From Pseudomonas sp. MYb118 (lineage in GTDB: Bacteria > Pseudomonadota > Gammaproteobacteria > Pseudomonadales > Pseudomonadaceae): a stretch of DNA of 64,000 bases. Below, one piece after another: positions 43,611 to 52,099 of the stretch (positions are counted from its first letter, which is position 1; each line of letters begins with the position of its first letter). Below the pieces are notes generated by a model. That model did no database searches. It was not told the DNA's origin and worked only from the letters and a program-made list of their open reading frames with translations. A program made the translations under genes and the position numbers. The stretch lies in contig NZ_JBFRXN010000004.1 in the NCBI RefSeq assembly GCF_040947875.1, positions 310,001 through 374,000 of the forward strand. Direction: 5' to 3'.

Positions 43611-43768
43611 TGTAGGAGCGAGCTTGCTCGCGATGGCGGTGTATCTGCTGACAATTATGTCGACTGACACGCCGTCATCGCGAGCAAGCTCGCTCCTACA
43701 GGTCAGGTGTGTCAGTCGACAACATCGTTTCTGGTACACCGCCATCGCGAGCAAGCCCGCTCCCACAG
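43611..43768. repeat. REPIN plus one extra REP arm
   Basis: REPIN at 43611-43701 with loop CTGACAATTATGTCGACTGACAC; after a linker with the inverted motif GTGTCAGTCGACAACAT there is a third arm ending at 43768. The same REPIN-plus-arm layout as at 35659. Confidence 0.88.
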
Positions 43769-43804
43769 ATGGATTTTTCCCCCAGTCAGGTTCCGGGCGG
43801 TGAA

Positions 43805-45130
43805 TCAGGTTTTTGCCACATCCCGCATCAACAACCCAAACTGCAAGTCCACCGCATCCGGAATCGGCAGGTACACCGTGTGGCCATCCCCCGGTGCCAC
43901 GTCGATGGCCTGGCCCTTGATGTCGTGCAATTGGTGCAGATCGAAATGGAAATTGCCCTTGGGGGTCATCAGTTCCATGTGATCGCCCAGGGCAAAGCGG
44001 TTCTTCACCTTGACCTCGGCCAGTCGATCACGGCGTAAACCGGTCAGTTCACCGACGAACTGCTGGCGCTCGGACACCGAGCTGCCGTTCTGGTAGTTCT
44101 GATACTCATCATGCACATGTCGGCGCAGGAAACCTTCGGTGTACCCGCGCTGGGCGAGGGATTCCAGGTCGGTCATCAGGCTGCGGTCGAATTCGCGCCC
44201 GGCTACGGCGTCGTCGATGGCCCGACGGTAGACCTGGGTGGTGCGCGCGCAATAGAAGTGCGATTTGGTCCGGCCTTCGATTTTCAGCGAGTGCACGCCC
44301 ATGCGGGTCAGGCGCTCGACATGCTGCACGGCGCGCAAGTCCTTGGCGTTCATGATGTAGGTGCCGTGCTCGTCCTCGAAGGCCGGCATCAGCTCGTCCG
44401 GGCGATTGGCTTCCTGCAACAGGAACACCTGGTCGGTGGGGGCGCCAATGCCCAGGGTCGGTTGCGGTTCGAAGGTTTGCACGATATCGCCGACGGCGTT
44501 TTCCGTGGCTTCCTGCGCCGTGTATTTCCAGCGACAGGCGTTGGTGCAGGTGCCCTGGTTGGCGTCGCGTTTGTTCATGTAACCCGACAGCAGGCAGCGC
44601 CCGGAGTAAGCCATGCACAACGCGCCGTGGACAAACACTTCCAGCTCCATGGCCGGCACCTGCTGGCGGATTTCGTCGATTTCCTCCAGCGACAGTTCCC
44701 GCGACAGGATGATCCGGCTTACCCCCTGCAACTGCCAGAATTCGACACTCGCCCAGTTGACCGTATTGGCCTGCACCGACAGGTGGATCGGCATCTGCGG
44801 GAAGTGCCGGCGCACCAGCATGATCAGGCCGGGGTCGGACATGATCAGGGCATCCGGCGCCATGGCGATCACCGGTTCCAGGTCCTTGAGGAAGGTCTTG
44901 AGCTTGGCATTGTGCGGCGCGATGTTGACCACCACGTAAAAACGCTTGCCCTGGGCCTGGGCCTCGCGGATACCGAGTGCGAGGTTGGCGTGATCGAATT
45001 CGTTGTTGCGCACCCGCAGGCTGTAGCGCGGCTGGCCGGCGTACACCGCATCGGCGCCGTAGGCGAAGGCGTAGCGCATGTTTTTCAGGGTGCCGGCGGG
45101 GGCGAGCAGTTCGGGCGTGGCGAGGGTCAT
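43805..45130 (-). CDS. trhP: Peptidase U32-family tRNA hydroxylation protein
   Basis: 441 residues. Despite the family name, the YegQ/TrhP branch forms 5-hydroxyuridine at U34 of some tRNAs using prephenate. The U32 signature is clear: EVFVHGALCMAYSGRCLLSG; further cysteines in NQGTCTNACRWKY are the expected iron-sulfur ligands. The N-terminus ELLAPAGTLKNMRYAFAYGA and the C-terminal OB-like segment (RDRLAEVKVKNRFALGD) complete the family layout. Single gene, divergent from the PerM-family gene. Symbol given from the characteristic length and motifs. Confidence 0.88.
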   Translation of the reverse strand: MTLATPELLAPAGTLKNMRYAFAYGADAVYAGQPRYSLRVRNNEFDHANLALGIREAQAQGKRFYVVVNIAPHNAKLKTFLKDLEPVIAMAPDALIMSDPGLIMLVRRHFPQMPIHLSVQANTVNWASVEFWQLQGVSRIILSRELSLEEIDEIRQQVPAMELEVFVHGALCMAYSGRCLLSGYMNKRDANQGTCTNACRWKYTAQEATENAVGDIVQTFEPQPTLGIGAPTDQVFLLQEANRPDELMPAFEDEHGTYIMNAKDLRAVQHVERLTRMGVHSLKIEGRTKSHFYCARTTQVYRRAIDDAVAGREFDRSLMTDLESLAQRGYTEGFLRRHVHDEYQNYQNGSSVSERQQFVGELTGLRRDRLAEVKVKNRFALGDHMELMTPKGNFHFDLHQLHDIKGQAIDVAPGDGHTVYLPIPDAVDLQFGLLMRDVAKT

Positions 45131-45292
45131 GAGCGTGTCGATCGCAAAAGCCGGGCAGGGTAACGGCCTTGCCCGCGGGTTTCATTGATCTGGATCTATG
45201 CTTGATGAACAAACGGATGGCACTCGCGCGAACCGTGGCGGACTAAGCATCAGGGCGCGACCTGCGTCGCTTTGGACTGGCATGGATCGGAC

Positions 45293-46354
45293 ATGAACGA
45301 ACAGACGGTACACAACAAATCACTGGTGATCCTGCTCGGGCTGGTCACGGCGGCTTTTATCTGGATTCTGCTGCCCTTCTACGGGGCGGTGTTCTGGGCG
45401 GTGATCCTCGGGATCCTCTTTGCGCCCATGCAGCGGCGCCTGCAACTGAAGCTGGGCTGGCAACGCAACTTCACATCGGCGCTGACCCTGGGCATCTGCC
45501 TGGTCATCGCGATTCTGCCGATGATCATCCTCGGCATCCTGCTGGTCCAGGAAGGGACGGCGGTGTACAAGCGCATCGAAAGTGGCGAGCTGGATATCGC
45601 CGGTTATGTCACGCATTTCAAGCACAGCTTGCCGGCGTACTTTCAGCACCTGCTGGATCGGGCCGGCCTGGGCGAGCTGGAGGGGTTGCGCGAGAAAATC
45701 GTCAAAAGTGCGGTGAGCGGCAATGAATTCATCACCAGCCAGGCCTTCAGCTTCGGCCAGGGCACGTTCGATTTCCTGGTGAGCTTCTTCATCATGCTCT
45801 ACCTGCTGTTCTTTTTTCTGCGCGACGGCGCCGAGCTGGCGCGCAAGATGCGCACCGCAGTTCCGCTGGAGGAACACCAGAAGCGTCGTTTGCAGCTCAA
45901 GTTCAATCGCGTGGTGCGGGCCACGGTCAAGGGCAACCTGGTGGTGGCCATGACGCAAGGCGCGCTGGGCGGGCTGATTTTCTGGTTTCTCGATATTCCC
46001 AGTGCATTGCTCTGGGCTGTGCTGATGGCGTTTCTGTCACTGTTGCCGGCGGTCGGTGCGGGGATCGTCTGGGCGCCGGTGGCAGTGTTTTTCCTGTTCA
46101 GCGGGGCGATCTGGCAGGGTGTGGTGCTGGGGCTGTTCGGGGTGTTCGTGATCGGCCTGGTGGACAACGTGCTGCGCCCGATTCTGGTGGGCAAGGACAC
46201 CAAGATGCCGGACTACCTGATTCTCATCTCGACCCTGGGCGGCCTGGCGATTTTCGGGCTCAACGGCTTCGTCATCGGGCCGCTGATCGCGGCGCTGTTC
46301 ATGTCGAGCTGGTCGATCTTCATCGAAACCAAACCGCGGGTGCTGCTGCCCTAG
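45293..46354 (+). CDS. AI-2E/PerM-family membrane transporter
   Basis: 353 residues. Membrane helices near the N-terminus (VILLGLVTAAFIWILLPFYG), a soluble helical loop (about 80-150), and the conserved C-terminal block with RPILVGKDTKMPDYLILIST and NGFVIGPLIAALF, which defines the family. Members export various small molecules; E. coli TqsA exports autoinducer-2, while others handle Na+ or H+. The start at 45293 (MNEQTVHNK). Its stop overlaps the stop of the small 60-residue gene on the other strand by four bases (CTAG). Confidence 0.87.
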   Translation: MNEQTVHNKSLVILLGLVTAAFIWILLPFYGAVFWAVILGILFAPMQRRLQLKLGWQRNFTSALTLGICLVIAILPMIILGILLVQEGTAVYKRIESGELDIAGYVTHFKHSLPAYFQHLLDRAGLGELEGLREKIVKSAVSGNEFITSQAFSFGQGTFDFLVSFFIMLYLLFFFLRDGAELARKMRTAVPLEEHQKRRLQLKFNRVVRATVKGNLVVAMTQGALGGLIFWFLDIPSALLWAVLMAFLSLLPAVGAGIVWAPVAVFFLFSGAIWQGVVLGLFGVFVIGLVDNVLRPILVGKDTKMPDYLILISTLGGLAIFGLNGFVIGPLIAALFMSSWSIFIETKPRVLLP

Positions 46355-46533
46355 GCGCTGAAACGCTCGGTGTCGAGGCGTTGCGACAAGGCTTTGGCGG
46401 CGTTGAGCGAAGTGAGCGGGCCGCTGATTGGCTCGCCGTCCTGCATCAGATACCAGCAGGCGAGCAGGCCCAGTTCTCTGAGCGAGGCGGGAACGGCGCT
46501 GCCGATAACGGACATGATTTTGACCTGGGACAT
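46351..46533 (-). CDS. Small conserved-looking protein, 60 residues
   Basis: Starts MSQVKIMSVIGSAVPASL, with a strong GGAGG 7 bases upstream, so it is likely a real gene. It contains a mildly hydrophobic helix (ELGLLACWYLMQDG) but no clear membrane span or signal peptide. I do not recognise a family. Its Shine-Dalgarno lies inside a near-perfect 12-base-pair stem-loop that ends right at the start codon, suggesting translational control. Convergent with the PerM-family gene; 113 bases downstream of another small gene on the same strand. Confidence 0.65.
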   Translation of the reverse strand: MSQVKIMSVIGSAVPASLRELGLLACWYLMQDGEPISGPLTSLNAAKALSQRLDTERFSA

Positions 46534-46563
46534 AAGTACCTCCATCAATCTATGGAGCTACTT
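46534..46563 (-). promoter_or_regulatory. Stem-loop sequestering the Shine-Dalgarno
   Basis: On the minus-strand transcript, AAGUAGCUCCAU pairs with AUGGAGGUACUU (one G·G mismatch, 6-base loop AGAUUG), and AUG follows at once. The whole GGAGG ribosome site is within the stem. This is the geometry of an RNA thermometer or a regulated leader; the single mismatch inside the SD/anti-SD helix is reminiscent of ROSE-type elements (inference). Confidence 0.6.
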
Positions 46564-46646
46564 TATGAGCCTCGCGCTTGAACGAGAAATCAACGCTTTC
46601 AATAGTGGTCATTGACGCGAGTGAGGCCAAGCGACCGTCTGTCGGG

Positions 46647-46841
46647 TCAGTCGACCACCAGGTCCAGCAAATGCACCACTTCCTGTTCGTTGAGCAGGCC
46701 TTTGCGCACCAGGTTCTCCGCCATCAGCGAAAGAAACTTGGCGCTGCGGTGACCTTCCAGCTGTTTGAGCTCGGTCAGGGCGCTGTACACCTTGCCTGAG
46801 GTGCACAAGCTGATGTCGCGATGCGGATTCTGTGTGGGCAT
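46647..46841 (-). CDS. Small hypothetical protein, 64 residues
   Basis: MPTQNPHRDISLCTSGKVYS then an amphipathic helical C-terminal half (LTELKQLEGHRSAKFLSLMA ... LLNEQEVVHLLDLVVD). AAGGACG precedes the start. Predicted soluble. The C-terminal acidic-hydrophobic helix pair could mediate dimerisation. Same strand as the 60-residue gene; function unknown. Confidence 0.6.
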   Translation of the reverse strand: MPTQNPHRDISLCTSGKVYSALTELKQLEGHRSAKFLSLMAENLVRKGLLNEQEVVHLLDLVVD

Positions 46842-46978
46842 GAGCGCGTCCTTGTTGTTATCAAGCTGTTATTGACGGACAGGTTCCAGCTTGCGGATCT
46901 GTCATGACAAAAATATGACTGCCTTACCGGATCGGCATTGTCCCGATAGCGACCTCGACGAAAGGTATACAGACTTCC

Positions 46979-47080
46979 CTGTGGGAGCGGGCTTGCTCGC
47001 GATGGCGGCCTTCGACTTTGTACATATCCGTTGTTGCGGTAACGGCCGGGCTCCTGTGGGAGCGAGCCTGCTCGCGATGG
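46979..47080 (-). repeat. Two REP arms with linker, modules of composite repeat B
   Basis: Direct (same-orientation) REP arms at 46979-47006 and 47053-47080, each next to a GTACATATCC ... GCGGT(A/C)ACGGCC linker. These are the reverse-complement versions of the GGATATGTAC + REP modules beside copy A (30732-30909). Confidence 0.85.
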
Positions 47081-47127
47081 CGGTCTTACGGCGTACATAT
47101 CCATTGCAGCGGTCACGGCCGCTTATG

Positions 47128-47372
47128 GTTTCGCCCTTACGGCGACTCACTTTTTTTACAAGCGCCTAAAAAAAGTAAGCAAAAAAACGCTCGCCCCAGC
47201 GTACGGCCCCTCGCTGGCGCTCGGGGTTCCTTCGCTCCGGCATCCATCCGGGGACATCGCCTCCGGTTTGCTTCGCTGCACCTCCTCTCGATGTGTGCGG
47301 CTGCGCCGCACGGCGCTGCGCGCCTTCTCCCCGGATGAATGCCTCCACTCAGCCTGCCGAAGGGGCGGGTGG
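47128..47372 (-). repeat. Dispersed composite repeat, copy B
   Basis: About 245 bases, read on the minus strand: TCGGCAGGCTGAGTGGAGG, an unrelated-looking inner part rich in GCGCAGCGCCG hairpins, GAACCCCGAGCGCCAGCGA, GGGGCCGTACGCTGGGGCG. A stem-loop (47149-47176; ACTTTTTTTA / TAAAAAAAGT) follows, then CGCCGTAAGGGCGAAACC. It matches copy A (30516-30730) at both ends, and both are followed by two REP modules. No reading frame with a ribosome site seen. Confidence 0.75.
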
Positions 47373-47418
47373 ATCAAGAGCAAGATCAAAAGCAGGATCA
47401 AGAGCCTGCTGTTTCCCT

Positions 47419-47520
47419 CTGTAGGAGCGAGCATGCTCGCGATGGTCGTTAACGATGACGCGGGCTGTCTGATGCCCCGCGGTGTTCTTGCAACCATCGC
47501 GAGCAAGCTCGCTCCTACAG
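47419..47520. repeat. REPIN
   Basis: Inverted REP arms; the loop GATGGTCGTTAACGATGACGCGGG is nearly the same as in the REPIN triplet at 30141-30452, marking it as a relative of that sub-family. Confidence 0.9.
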
Positions 47521-47546
47521 GGGGAGGTGGTGCGCTCGACAGGCAT

Positions 47547-47576
47547 AAAAAAGCCCTGCTATCAGGCAGGGCTTTT
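47547..47576 (-). terminator. Rho-independent terminator of the Pro/Tyr-rich gene
   Basis: AAAAGCCCTGC / GCAGGGCTTTT, 11-base stem with a 6-base loop, U-run on both sides. It lies 8 bases beyond the stop of the 47584 gene. Confidence 0.85.
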
Positions 47577-47583
47577 GGGGCTG

Positions 47584-47934
47584 TTACCACCGGCCGTAAC
47601 CATGGGGTGGGCCGTAGTAGCCGCGGGGTGGGCCGTAGTAGACCGGGGCAGGGCGGTAGTAGATCGGTTGCTGTACGTACACCGGTGCCGGTTGGTAATA
47701 GACCGGTGGGGGCGGTGGTGCGTAGTAGACCGGGGCCGGTTGTGCGTATACGGGCTGCGGTGCGACGTAGACCGGTCGGTTGCTGTTGATGATGGCCGAG
47801 CCGACAATGGCCGAGCCAACGATCGCGCCAAATACCGCCGGGCCTTGCCAACCGCCACCGCCATGCGCCTCTGCCTGCCCTGCGACAGCCAGAGCGCCGA
47901 TCAGCAAGGCAGCTGCGGGGATTTTACGGATCAT
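47584..47934 (-). CDS. Exported Pro/Tyr-rich repeat protein with glycine zipper
   Basis: 116 residues. A signal peptide (MIRKIPAAALLIGALAVAGQ, cleavage after AEA) is followed by GAIVGSAIVGSAII, a small-residue pattern repeating every four positions (glycine zipper). The C-terminal 70 residues are low complexity, with repeated PVYY, APPPPPVYY, PAPVYVQQP and GYYGPPHGYG. Such tails are found in surface or cell-envelope proteins of proteobacteria; no enzymatic domain is visible. ATG at 47934 has GAGGAA upstream. Function unknown; could be an outer-membrane or matrix-associated protein. Confidence 0.75.
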   Translation of the reverse strand: MIRKIPAAALLIGALAVAGQAEAHGGGGWQGPAVFGAIVGSAIVGSAIINSNRPVYVAPQPVYAQPAPVYYAPPPPPVYYQPAPVYVQQPIYYRPAPVYYGPPRGYYGPPHGYGRW

Positions 47935-48125
47935 GATAATTCCTCGGTTCTTCAACCCGATGCCTGTGTCTGCGATAGACCCAGGAATAGTCTCGGGGAT
48001 ACCTATAAGACAACGGTTTCTGAAAATTCTGCACAGCCGTTGGGTAAATTTTGTGTAAGGTCTGTACCGGCTTGCTTACCGTCGTGCTGCCTTGGGCAGG
48101 CGCGTTCTCACGAAGGAGATGTCTG

Positions 48126-48944
48126 ATGCAGATGAACCCCAACAAAGACACCCAATTGTGCATGTCCCTGTCGGGGCGTCCGGGCAATTTCGGCCTGCGC
48201 TTTCACAATCATCTGTACGAGCAGTTGGGCCTGAATTTTTATTACAAGGCTTTCAGCAGCCAGGACCTGACCGGCGCCGTTGGTGGTATCCGGGCGCTGG
48301 GCATCCGTGGCTGCGGCGTGTCGATGCCGTTCAAGGAAGACTGCATCGCGCTGGTCGATGAGCTGGACGCCTCGGCTGCGGCCATTGCCTCGATCAACAC
48401 CATCGTCAACACCAACGGTCACCTCAAGGCCTACAACACTGACTACATCGCCATCGCCCAACTGCTGGACACCCACCAGGTGCCCAAGGAATCGACCTTT
48501 GCCCTGCGCGGCAGCGGTGGCATGGCCAAGGCCGTGGCCAGTGCCCTGCGCGATGGTGGCTACCAGAACGGTCTGATCGTCGCCCGCAACGAGCGCGCGG
48601 GGCAGGCGCTGGCGCAATCCCTGGGGTATGAATGGCAGGCTGAACTGGGCGAGCGGCGTCCGCACATGCTGATCAACGTGACGCCGATCGGCATGACGGG
48701 CGGCGCCGAGGCCGATCAACTGGCGTTCGAGGCCCAGGCGATCGAGGCGGCGCAGACGGTTTTCGATGTGGTGGCGATTCCTTCGGAAACCCCGCTGATC
48801 GTGCGGGCGCGGGCTGAAGGTAAAAAGGTGATCACCGGCCTGGAAGTGATTGCGATCCAGGCGCTGGAGCAGTTCGTGCTGTACACCGGTGTGCGGCCGA
48901 CGGTTGAGCAGTTCGAGAAGGCGGTGGCGTTTGCTCGGGGGTGA
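48126..48944 (+). CDS. Shikimate 5-dehydrogenase-like protein
   Basis: 272 residues, AroE-superfamily. The N-terminal substrate half has CMSLSGRPGNFGLRFHNHLY and SMPFKEDCIALVDELD (with the catalytic Lys of the family), then IASINTIVNTNGHLKAYNTD. The NAD(P) half has the loop LRGSGGMAKAVASALRDGG and VARNERAGQALAQ. It differs from canonical AroE in these motifs and resembles the shorter accessory shikimate-dehydrogenase-like clade, so it is probably not the main pathway enzyme. ATG 48126 is 6 bases after an in-frame-looking ATG that carries AAGGAG; the CDS frame fits 48126. Confidence 0.85.
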   Translation: MQMNPNKDTQLCMSLSGRPGNFGLRFHNHLYEQLGLNFYYKAFSSQDLTGAVGGIRALGIRGCGVSMPFKEDCIALVDELDASAAAIASINTIVNTNGHLKAYNTDYIAIAQLLDTHQVPKESTFALRGSGGMAKAVASALRDGGYQNGLIVARNERAGQALAQSLGYEWQAELGERRPHMLINVTPIGMTGGAEADQLAFEAQAIEAAQTVFDVVAIPSETPLIVRARAEGKKVITGLEVIAIQALEQFVLYTGVRPTVEQFEKAVAFARG

Positions 48945-48979
48945 TTCTGCCTGGTAGTGATGCGGTGGCTGTCCTGGCC

Positions 48980-49047
48980 TCATCGCGAGCAGGCTCGCTC
49001 CCACAGGGATCACCAATAGCCTGTGGGAGCGGGCTTGCCCGCGATGG
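48980..49047. repeat. REP pair in outward order
   Basis: A right arm (ATCGCGAGCAGGCTCGCTCC) comes first and a left arm (GTGGGAGCGGGCTTGCCCGC) second, with only about 14 bases between, the opposite arrangement to a REPIN. Located between the shikimate dehydrogenase-like gene and yceH. Confidence 0.8.
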
Positions 49048-49077
49048 GGCCAGAACAGTCAACATCAGACCATCAGG

Positions 49078-49722
49078 CTATTCCAACCGCGCCAACCGCT
49101 CCTCCAGCGCCGCAATCCGCGCTTCCAGCTCTTCGATCCGCTCCAGCGAAACACCGCCACCGGCGCTGCGCTCGGTCGGGTTCTGGCGGGCGGCGAGGAT
49201 CGCTTCGATGTCCGCCGGATCGCCCAGGGCGTGGGTGTAACGGTCTTCTCGCTGCCCGGCCTGGCGCGGGATCAGTACAGCCAGGCCGCGGGCGATCAGG
49301 CGCTCGAGCTGGTGCACCACCTGCTCGGCGTCCTCGAAATCATGCATGCGCCCGCTGCGGGTCAGCAGCTCGTTGACCGTCTGCGGCCCGCGCAGGAACA
49401 TCAGCCCGGTGAGAATCACCTGCGCCGGCACCAGTTCCAGCGCCTTGTCGACCTTGTGCTCCCAGCGGTCGGCGCGGCTGCCCATCACCAGTTTGGCGAA
49501 ACCCCGGCCTTCGAGGGCGCGCAGGCTCTGGCCGACCTGGCCCTGGGTGAGGTTCATCACCGGTTCCCGGCTGGTTTTCTGGTTGCAGGCGATCACCAGC
49601 GCATTGAGTGTCAGCGGATAGGTTTCCGGGCTGGTGGCCTGTTTCTCGATCAGCGACCCCAGGATGCGGATTTCCGTGCTGTTGAGCCGTGGCTCGTCGA
49701 ACGTGGTTTCTTGCTCACTCAT
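49078..49722 (-). CDS. yceH: YceH family protein (DUF480)
   Basis: 214 residues. [20 protein letters not shown] at the start, followed by [20 protein letters not shown] and [20 protein letters not shown], the two winged-helix units of the DUF480 family. The C-terminus is a coiled coil ([19 protein letters not shown]). Soluble; probably DNA or nucleic acid binding. Function not established. Start at ATG 49722. Widely conserved among gammaproteobacteria. Confidence 0.87.
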   Translation of the reverse strand: MSEQETTFDEPRLNSTEIRILGSLIEKQATSPETYPLTLNALVIACNQKTSREPVMNLTQGQVGQSLRALEGRGFAKLVMGSRADRWEHKVDKALELVPAQVILTGLMFLRGPQTVNELLTRSGRMHDFEDAEQVVHQLERLIARGLAVLIPRQAGQREDRYTHALGDPADIEAILAARQNPTERSAGGGVSLERIEELEARIAALEERLARLE

Positions 49723-49922
49723 GATGCTGCGTCCTTACCCCGATTCATAATCTGATCCTGCTGGCATGCACTTTAGATGGGCGCGCGCCAATGGCAACCG
49801 AATTCGGTCATCAAAACGCCATTGTTGCATGACTTTATTTTTACCCGCAGGCGAGCGCCGCAAGGATCGCACCTCGCTATAATCGCTCCCACGTTTCACT
49901 CCTGTCATCACACGAGACTGCC

Positions 49923-50432
49923 ATGACCATTTCCCTGTACGACGCTTCCGTCCCGGTTTTCAAGCAAATGCTCACCGCCCTGAGCGACGTCCTGCATAAG
50001 GCCGAAGCCCACGCCACGGCGAAGAATATCGACGCCAACGCCTTCCTGCAGGCGCGCCTGTACCCGGACATGTTCCCGCTGGTGCGTCAGGTGCAGATCG
50101 CCGTTGATTTCGCCAAGGGCGTTTCCTCGCGCCTGGCCGAAGTCGAAGTGCCGAAGTACGACGATACCGAAACCACCTTCGCCGAGCTGCAAGCGCTGCT
50201 GACCAAGGTCCTGGCCTACATCGGCGAGATCAAACCCGAGCAGATCAATGGCAAGGAAGGCATCGAGATCGTCACCCGTCCGGGCACGCCGAAAGAGAAG
50301 CGCTTCTCCGGCCAGGCCTACCTGCTGACCTACGGCCTGCCGCAGTTCTTCTTCCACGTCACCACCGCCTACGCGCTGCTGCGCCACAATGGTGTGGAAG
50401 TGGGCAAGCGCGACTATATGGGGGCGTTCTAA
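49923..50432 (+). CDS. DUF1993 family protein
   Basis: 169 residues, helical. ISLYDASVPVFKQMLTALSD opens the four-helix bundle; ARLYPDMFPLVRQVQIAVDF and LPQFFFHVTTAYALLRHNGV are the conserved segments. It is a DinB-like fold family of unknown role; the metal-binding His residues of DinB are mostly not seen except in the FFFHVTTAY segment. Cytoplasmic. It is followed by a REPIN and a strong hairpin terminator. Confidence 0.85.
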   Translation: MTISLYDASVPVFKQMLTALSDVLHKAEAHATAKNIDANAFLQARLYPDMFPLVRQVQIAVDFAKGVSSRLAEVEVPKYDDTETTFAELQALLTKVLAYIGEIKPEQINGKEGIEIVTRPGTPKEKRFSGQAYLLTYGLPQFFFHVTTAYALLRHNGVEVGKRDYMGAF

Positions 50433-50448
50433 TCGCAACCCTGTAGGT

Positions 50449-50549
50449 GTAGGAGCGAGCTTGCTCGCGATAAAGGTTCAGGCACCGCGGTGTGTCAGGC
50501 CGTCAGCGTTATCGTTGACGTCCAATCGCGAGCAAGCTCGCTCCTACAG
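50449..50549. repeat. REPIN
   Basis: REP arms TGTAGGAGCGAGCTTGCTCG ... reverse complement. The left end has a short duplicated TGTAGG. The loop includes CGTCAGCGTTATCGTTGACG, a 20-base imperfect inverted repeat. Confidence 0.88.
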
Positions 50550-50550
50550 A

Positions 50551-50580
50551 AACCGCAGCCAATTGGCTGCGGTTTTTTTT
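50551..50580. terminator. Bidirectional rho-independent terminator
   Basis: AACCGCAGCC / GGCTGCGGTT stem, 4-base loop AATT, followed by TTTTTTTT. Serves the DUF1993 gene; the reverse side may serve the convergent sstT gene. Confidence 0.88.
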
Positions 50581-50592
50581 CATCCGTGCAAT

Positions 50593-51813
50593 CTACGCCT
50601 TCTGCTCTTCACCCAGGCAAGCCGCCGCCGTGAACAGCACGTCGGTGGAGGAGTTCAGCGCCGTCTCCGCCGAGTCCTGCAATACACCGATGATGAAGCC
50701 GACCGCCACCACCTGCATGGCGATTTCGCTGGGGATGCCGAACAGGCTGCACGCCAATGGAATCAGCAGCAACGAGCCGCCGGCCACGCCCGAGGCGCCG
50801 CAGGCGCAAATGGCCGCGACGACGCTGAGCAGGATGGCGGTGGGGATGTCCACGGCGATGCCCAGGGTATTCACCGCCGCCAGGGTCAGCACGGTGATGG
50901 TGATTGCCGCGCCCGCCATGTTGATGGTCGCGCCCAGCGGGATCGACACCGAGTAGGTGTCTTCATGCAGACCCAGGCGTTTGCTCAGTTCCAGATTGAC
51001 CGGGATGTTCGCCGCCGAGCTGCGGGTGAAGAAGGCGGTGATGCCGCTTTCGCGCAGGCACATGATCACCAGCGGGTAAGGGTTGCGGCGCAGTTTCCAG
51101 AACACGATCAGCGGGTTCATCACCAGCGCCACGAACAGCATGCAGCCCAGCAGCACCAGCAGCAGTTGCGCATAGCCGACCAGGGCGCCGAAGCCGGAGG
51201 TGGCGAGGGTCGAGGCCACCAGGCCGAAAATCCCCAGGGGCGCAAAACGGATCACCAGACGCACGATCAGGGTGATGCCATTGGACAGGTCATCCAGTAC
51301 CTGGCGGGTGGTGTCGCCGGCGTGGCGAATGGCGACGCCCATGCCGATGGCCCAGGCCAGGATGCCGATGAAGTTGGCGTTGATCAGGGCACTGACCGGG
51401 TTGTCCACCACGCTCAGCAGCAGGCTTTGCAGCACTTCACTGATGCCGCCCGGTGCCGTGACGGCAACGTCCTGGGTGCTCAGCACCAGGCTGGACGGGA
51501 ACATCATGCTGGCCACGACCGCGACCACCGCCGCGCCAAAGGTGCCGAGCAGGTACAGGAACAGAATCGGGCGGATGTGGGTTTCCTGGCCGTGCTTGTG
51601 GTTGGCGATGGACGCCATGACCAGCACGAACACCAGGATCGGCGCGACGGCCTTGAGCGCCGCGACGAACACCTTGCCGATGAACGCCGTGGATTTGGCC
51701 GCGTCCGGCGCCAGCAGCGCCAGGGCAATGCCGGCGATCAGGCCGATGATGATTTGCGAAACCAGGCTCAAGCCTTTCAAGCGTTGCAGCAGTGAAGGGG
51801 GTGAAGCAGTCAT
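50593..51813 (-). CDS. sstT: Serine/threonine:Na+ symporter
   Basis: 406 residues, dicarboxylate/amino acid:cation symporter fold. The re-entrant loop region [40 protein letters not shown] and [19 protein letters not shown] match SstT. It takes up L-serine and L-threonine with sodium. The start at ATG 51813 (MTASPPSLL) is not preceded by a strong ribosome site. The first helices start at [20 protein letters not shown]. Divergent to an MFS gene. Symbol based on the strong motif match. Confidence 0.9.
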   Translation of the reverse strand: MTASPPSLLQRLKGLSLVSQIIIGLIAGIALALLAPDAAKSTAFIGKVFVAALKAVAPILVFVLVMASIANHKHGQETHIRPILFLYLLGTFGAAVVAVVASMMFPSSLVLSTQDVAVTAPGGISEVLQSLLLSVVDNPVSALINANFIGILAWAIGMGVAIRHAGDTTRQVLDDLSNGITLIVRLVIRFAPLGIFGLVASTLATSGFGALVGYAQLLLVLLGCMLFVALVMNPLIVFWKLRRNPYPLVIMCLRESGITAFFTRSSAANIPVNLELSKRLGLHEDTYSVSIPLGATINMAGAAITITVLTLAAVNTLGIAVDIPTAILLSVVAAICACGASGVAGGSLLLIPLACSLFGIPSEIAMQVVAVGFIIGVLQDSAETALNSSTDVLFTAAACLGEEQKA

Positions 51814-52099
51814 AACACAACATCTCTGATTGATAGGGCGCGGGGGGTGTTGCGACATCGAGGCCAATCACTGGCTGATGGACAGGGTTTGAAAATCGCA
51901 GGGCGCGGATTTTATCACAGCGTCTGTAGTCTTCCGCTGTCAGACCTGTGGCCAACTGTCGCCCGATCGAGCAAGTCGATTTGCAGGTTCGTGCAACCAT
52001 GTGAAGGCACAGTCTGTTAACATCGGCCATCCTCATTTTCATCATTGCCAGTGGGCCTTCGGGCTAGCGCTGGTGTCGTCGTTTTTTCTGGAGTTGCAC

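Noticed and set aside
50389..51795. 468-codon open frame opposite sstT
   Set aside because: Gln/His/Arg-rich antisense frame that reads through a REPIN; sstT motifs lie on the other strand.
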